Source: Arcticibacter tournemirensis
Lineage (GTDB): Bacteria; Bacteroidota; Bacteroidia; Sphingobacteriales; Sphingobacteriaceae
NCBI RefSeq assembly: GCF_006716645.1
Contig: NZ_VFPL01000001.1
Coordinates: 682,001-746,000, forward strand
Reading direction: 5' to 3'
DNA: 64,000 bases
Made by a program: the position numbers and the translations under genes. A model generated the notes under the pieces. The model ran no database searches. It was not told the origin of the DNA and saw only the letters and a list, made by a program, of their open reading frames with translations. Below are positions 62,158-64,000 of the stretch, piece after piece. The stretch's first letter is position 1. Each line of letters opens with the position of its first letter.

Positions 62158-64000
62158 ATGGGAATAATGAATTTTTTGCGGAACCGTGCAGGTATTATCC
62201 TTGTAGGGGCAATTGGTTTTGCAATAGTAGCTTTTTTGGTCGGTGATGCTTTACGGGTTGGTAGTCCTTTTTTAAGAGGGAACCAGACTGAAGTTGGCGA
62301 GGTTGCCGGTAAGCCAATCAATATTGATGAGTTCAGAGCAAAAGTGGAGCAGAATGAAGCCCAGTTTAAACAACAGATGGGACAGTCGAGTTTGAATCCT
62401 CAGATGGCTTCGTACGTTGTTGAAAACACATGGAATCAAACAGTGAGCGAAATGCTTCTAAACAATGAAGTTAAAAGACTGGGTCTTGAGGTTGGTAAGG
62501 TAGAAATTAACGACATGCTAACTGGTAAGAACCCCGATCCTCAGGTTGTTCAGGCTTTCGGTGATCCAAAGACCGGCGAGATAAACAGAGCTCAGTTAAA
62601 TACCTTCCTTAATAATATAGAATCTCAGGCAGGCAACCCAATGAGGGAGCAATGGGGTAACTTTCTTGTAGGATTAAAACGTAGCCGTTTATTTCAGAAA
62701 TACAATAATCTGGTAAGAAACAGTATCTATGTAACTTCCCTCGAAGCTCGCGAGGAATATTTACAGCGTAATAAACTTGCCAGCTTTAATTATGTAAATC
62801 TCGAGTATGCTTCTATTCCCGATAACAAGGTAACTTTAACTGACGACGATTATCAGGAATACTATAATAAGAATAAGAAGAGGTTTTACAATAGAGAAGA
62901 ATCACGGTCTTTCGATTATGTGGTTTTTGACGCAAGTCCTTCAAAGGCCGATTCAGTTGGGGCAAAGCAGCTAATAACGAAGCTTACTGCAGACTTTAAA
63001 GCTACAGCCAACGATTCTCTTTTCGTAAGTGTAAATTCTGATACCAAGACACCCGTAACCTATGTAAGAAAAGGACAGTTAGATCCGGTACTGGATTCAG
63101 CTGTATTCAATGCTAGTGTAGGAGCAGTGATTGGACCAGTGTTTAGCAATGGCGCATTTAAAGTGGCAAAAGTTGTCGATGTAAGAATGAGTCCCGACTC
63201 TGTAAAGGCCAGTCATATTTTAATTAACCCAGCTACCGTAGGCGGACTTGACAAGGCAAAATCGATAGCTGATTCTCTTAGAAACCTGATCAGTAAAGGC
63301 GCAAACTTTGCCGAACTTGCTAATAAGTTTGGTTCTGACGGTACTAAAGAAAAGGGAGGCGACCTTGGTACATTTGCCAGAGGATCTATGATTCCGGCAT
63401 TTGAAGAAGCTGTTTTCAACGGACACACAGGTGATCTTAAAGTGGTTGCCACTCAGTATGGCGTTCACGTTGTAAGGATTGATAAACAGGTAGGTTCATC
63501 GAAGGTGGCGAAAGTAGCGGTTCTTGACAAGGTAGTTGCCAGCAGCAATCAAACTCAGCAGGCTGCATATTCTAAAGCTTCAGAGTTTCTTGGCGCAGTA
63601 AACGATTCAAAAGCGTTTGATGAATATGCACAAAAGCATAAGCTTCGGAAATTAGTAGCCGAGAATGTTAGCCCTTCTCAGTCTTCAGTCTCTGGGTTGG
63701 ATAACCCGCGTGAGCTTGTGCGCTGGGCCTTCGAAGCCAAAGAAGGAGATGTTTCCGAAAAAGTATTTGAGATGGAAAATACGTATGTTGTTGCCAGACT
63801 CAGCGATATTCGTAAGAAGGGTATTCTTCCTCTTGAGAAGGTTAAAAAAGAAATTGAGCCGATGGTTCGCAACCAGGTTAAAGCACGCATGCTATCTGAA
63901 AAAATTGAGAAGGCCCTCGCAGGCGCTTCATCTATTCAACAGGTTGCTTCAAAACTTGGAAGACCTGTTCAGCCAGTGCAGAACGTAGTATTTGCAAACC
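62158..64000 (+). CDS. PpiD-like peptidyl-prolyl isomerase, partial
   Basis: Inner-membrane-anchored periplasmic folding chaperone. The visible 614 residues, running off the window, show MGIMNFLRNRAGIILVGAIG, a membrane span (about 10-30), a SurA-type N-terminal chaperone region (about 45-240), and a parvulin PPIC domain (about 340-450: ASHILINPATV, FAELANKFGSDG, GGDLGTFARGSMIPAFEEAV). A second parvulin-like part may follow. The ATG at 62158 is supported by the family's MGIM start. No stop was seen to position 64000. Confidence 0.9.
   Translation, partial: MGIMNFLRNRAGIILVGAIGFAIVAFLVGDALRVGSPFLRGNQTEVGEVAGKPINIDEFRAKVEQNEAQFKQQMGQSSLNPQMASYVVENTWNQTVSEMLLNNEVKRLGLEVGKVEINDMLTGKNPDPQVVQAFGDPKTGEINRAQLNTFLNNIESQAGNPMREQWGNFLVGLKRSRLFQKYNNLVRNSIYVTSLEAREEYLQRNKLASFNYVNLEYASIPDNKVTLTDDDYQEYYNKNKKRFYNREESRSFDYVVFDASPSKADSVGAKQLITKLTADFKATANDSLFVSVNSDTKTPVTYVRKGQLDPVLDSAVFNASVGAVIGPVFSNGAFKVAKVVDVRMSPDSVKASHILINPATVGGLDKAKSIADSLRNLISKGANFAELANKFGSDGTKEKGGDLGTFARGSMIPAFEEAVFNGHTGDLKVVATQYGVHVVRIDKQVGSSKVAKVAVLDKVVASSNQTQQAAYSKASEFLGAVNDSKAFDEYAQKHKLRKLVAENVSPSQSSVSGLDNPRELVRWAFEAKEGDVSEKVFEMENTYVVARLSDIRKKGILPLEKVKKEIEPMVRNQVKARMLSEKIEKALAGASSIQQVASKLGRPVQPVQNVVFAN

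Noticed and set aside
1-64000. tRNA or rRNA genes
   Set aside because: No cloverleaf with conserved T-loop or rRNA-like sequence was recognised in the larger gaps; a tRNA search program was not available.

Overview
The window looks like a contiguous piece of chromosome from a member of Bacteroidetes (Bacteroidota), most likely of the Sphingobacteriaceae (Pedobacter/Mucilaginibacter-like). The signs are a BioD-like domain fused to phosphotransacetylase, a short NuoG, ExbB-ExbD-ExbD-TonB with the N-terminal style typical of the phylum, GldJ and PorV of the type IX secretion system (T9SS), a protein with a type-B T9SS sorting domain, a YfhO membrane protein, DUF4834 and DUF6427 proteins, and repeated TAnnTTTG promoter boxes. 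The genus is an inference. No rRNA, tRNA, CRISPR or replication origin was seen.

Layout. 1-5.4 kb: pta-ackA (acetate/acetyl-CoA) and a LytS/LytTR two-component pair. 5.4-8.2 kb, minus strand: plsC-like acyltransferase, NUDIX hydrolase and metK, with a SAM-II type riboswitch ahead of metK. 8.34-8.96 kb: gene-free, holding a 127-bp palindrome built on an 11-bp period. 9-16.3 kb: lipid-kinase-like protein, SUI1/YciH, then exbB-exbD-exbD-tonB, a small membrane protein, a PstS-like lipoprotein and a TPR protein. 16.3-29.3 kb: a complete nuoA-N operon for respiratory complex I. 29.4-33.3 kb: DedA, pyrophosphatase, CorC/HlyC transporter, RsmE and a DUF4159 protein. 33.4-38.9 kb: gldJ and porV (divergent), ispF, a Cys-rich membrane peptide and typA. 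39-46.7 kb: a surface-glycan cluster (flippase, four glycosyltransferases, two methyltransferases), bounded on the right by an intact IS1182-family element (46744-48558). 48.6-53.4 kb: yfhO, a T9SS type-B substrate and a DUF4834 protein. 53.5-59 kb: ywbE, uvrB, upp, a YjjG-like nucleotidase, a DinB-like protein and a DUF6427 protein. 59.3-64 kb: a possible 49-aa gene, coaX, an outer-membrane protein, lptC and a PpiD-like chaperone that runs off the right edge.

How they work together. Most of the window is housekeeping: energy (pta/ackA, nuo, ppa), envelope energisation (Exb/TonB) and envelope assembly (LptC, PpiD, PlsC-like, T9SS parts, glycan synthesis). Accessory content is limited to the glycan cluster, the IS element and short intergenic repeats. 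The most notable items are the SAM-II riboswitch on metK, the 11-bp phased palindrome, gldJ/porV without an adjacent porU, several perfect promoter boxes so close to start codons that the mRNAs would be leaderless, and two small unlisted ORFs (10201-10362 and 59305-59454). Nothing here is convincingly a wholly new multi-gene system.
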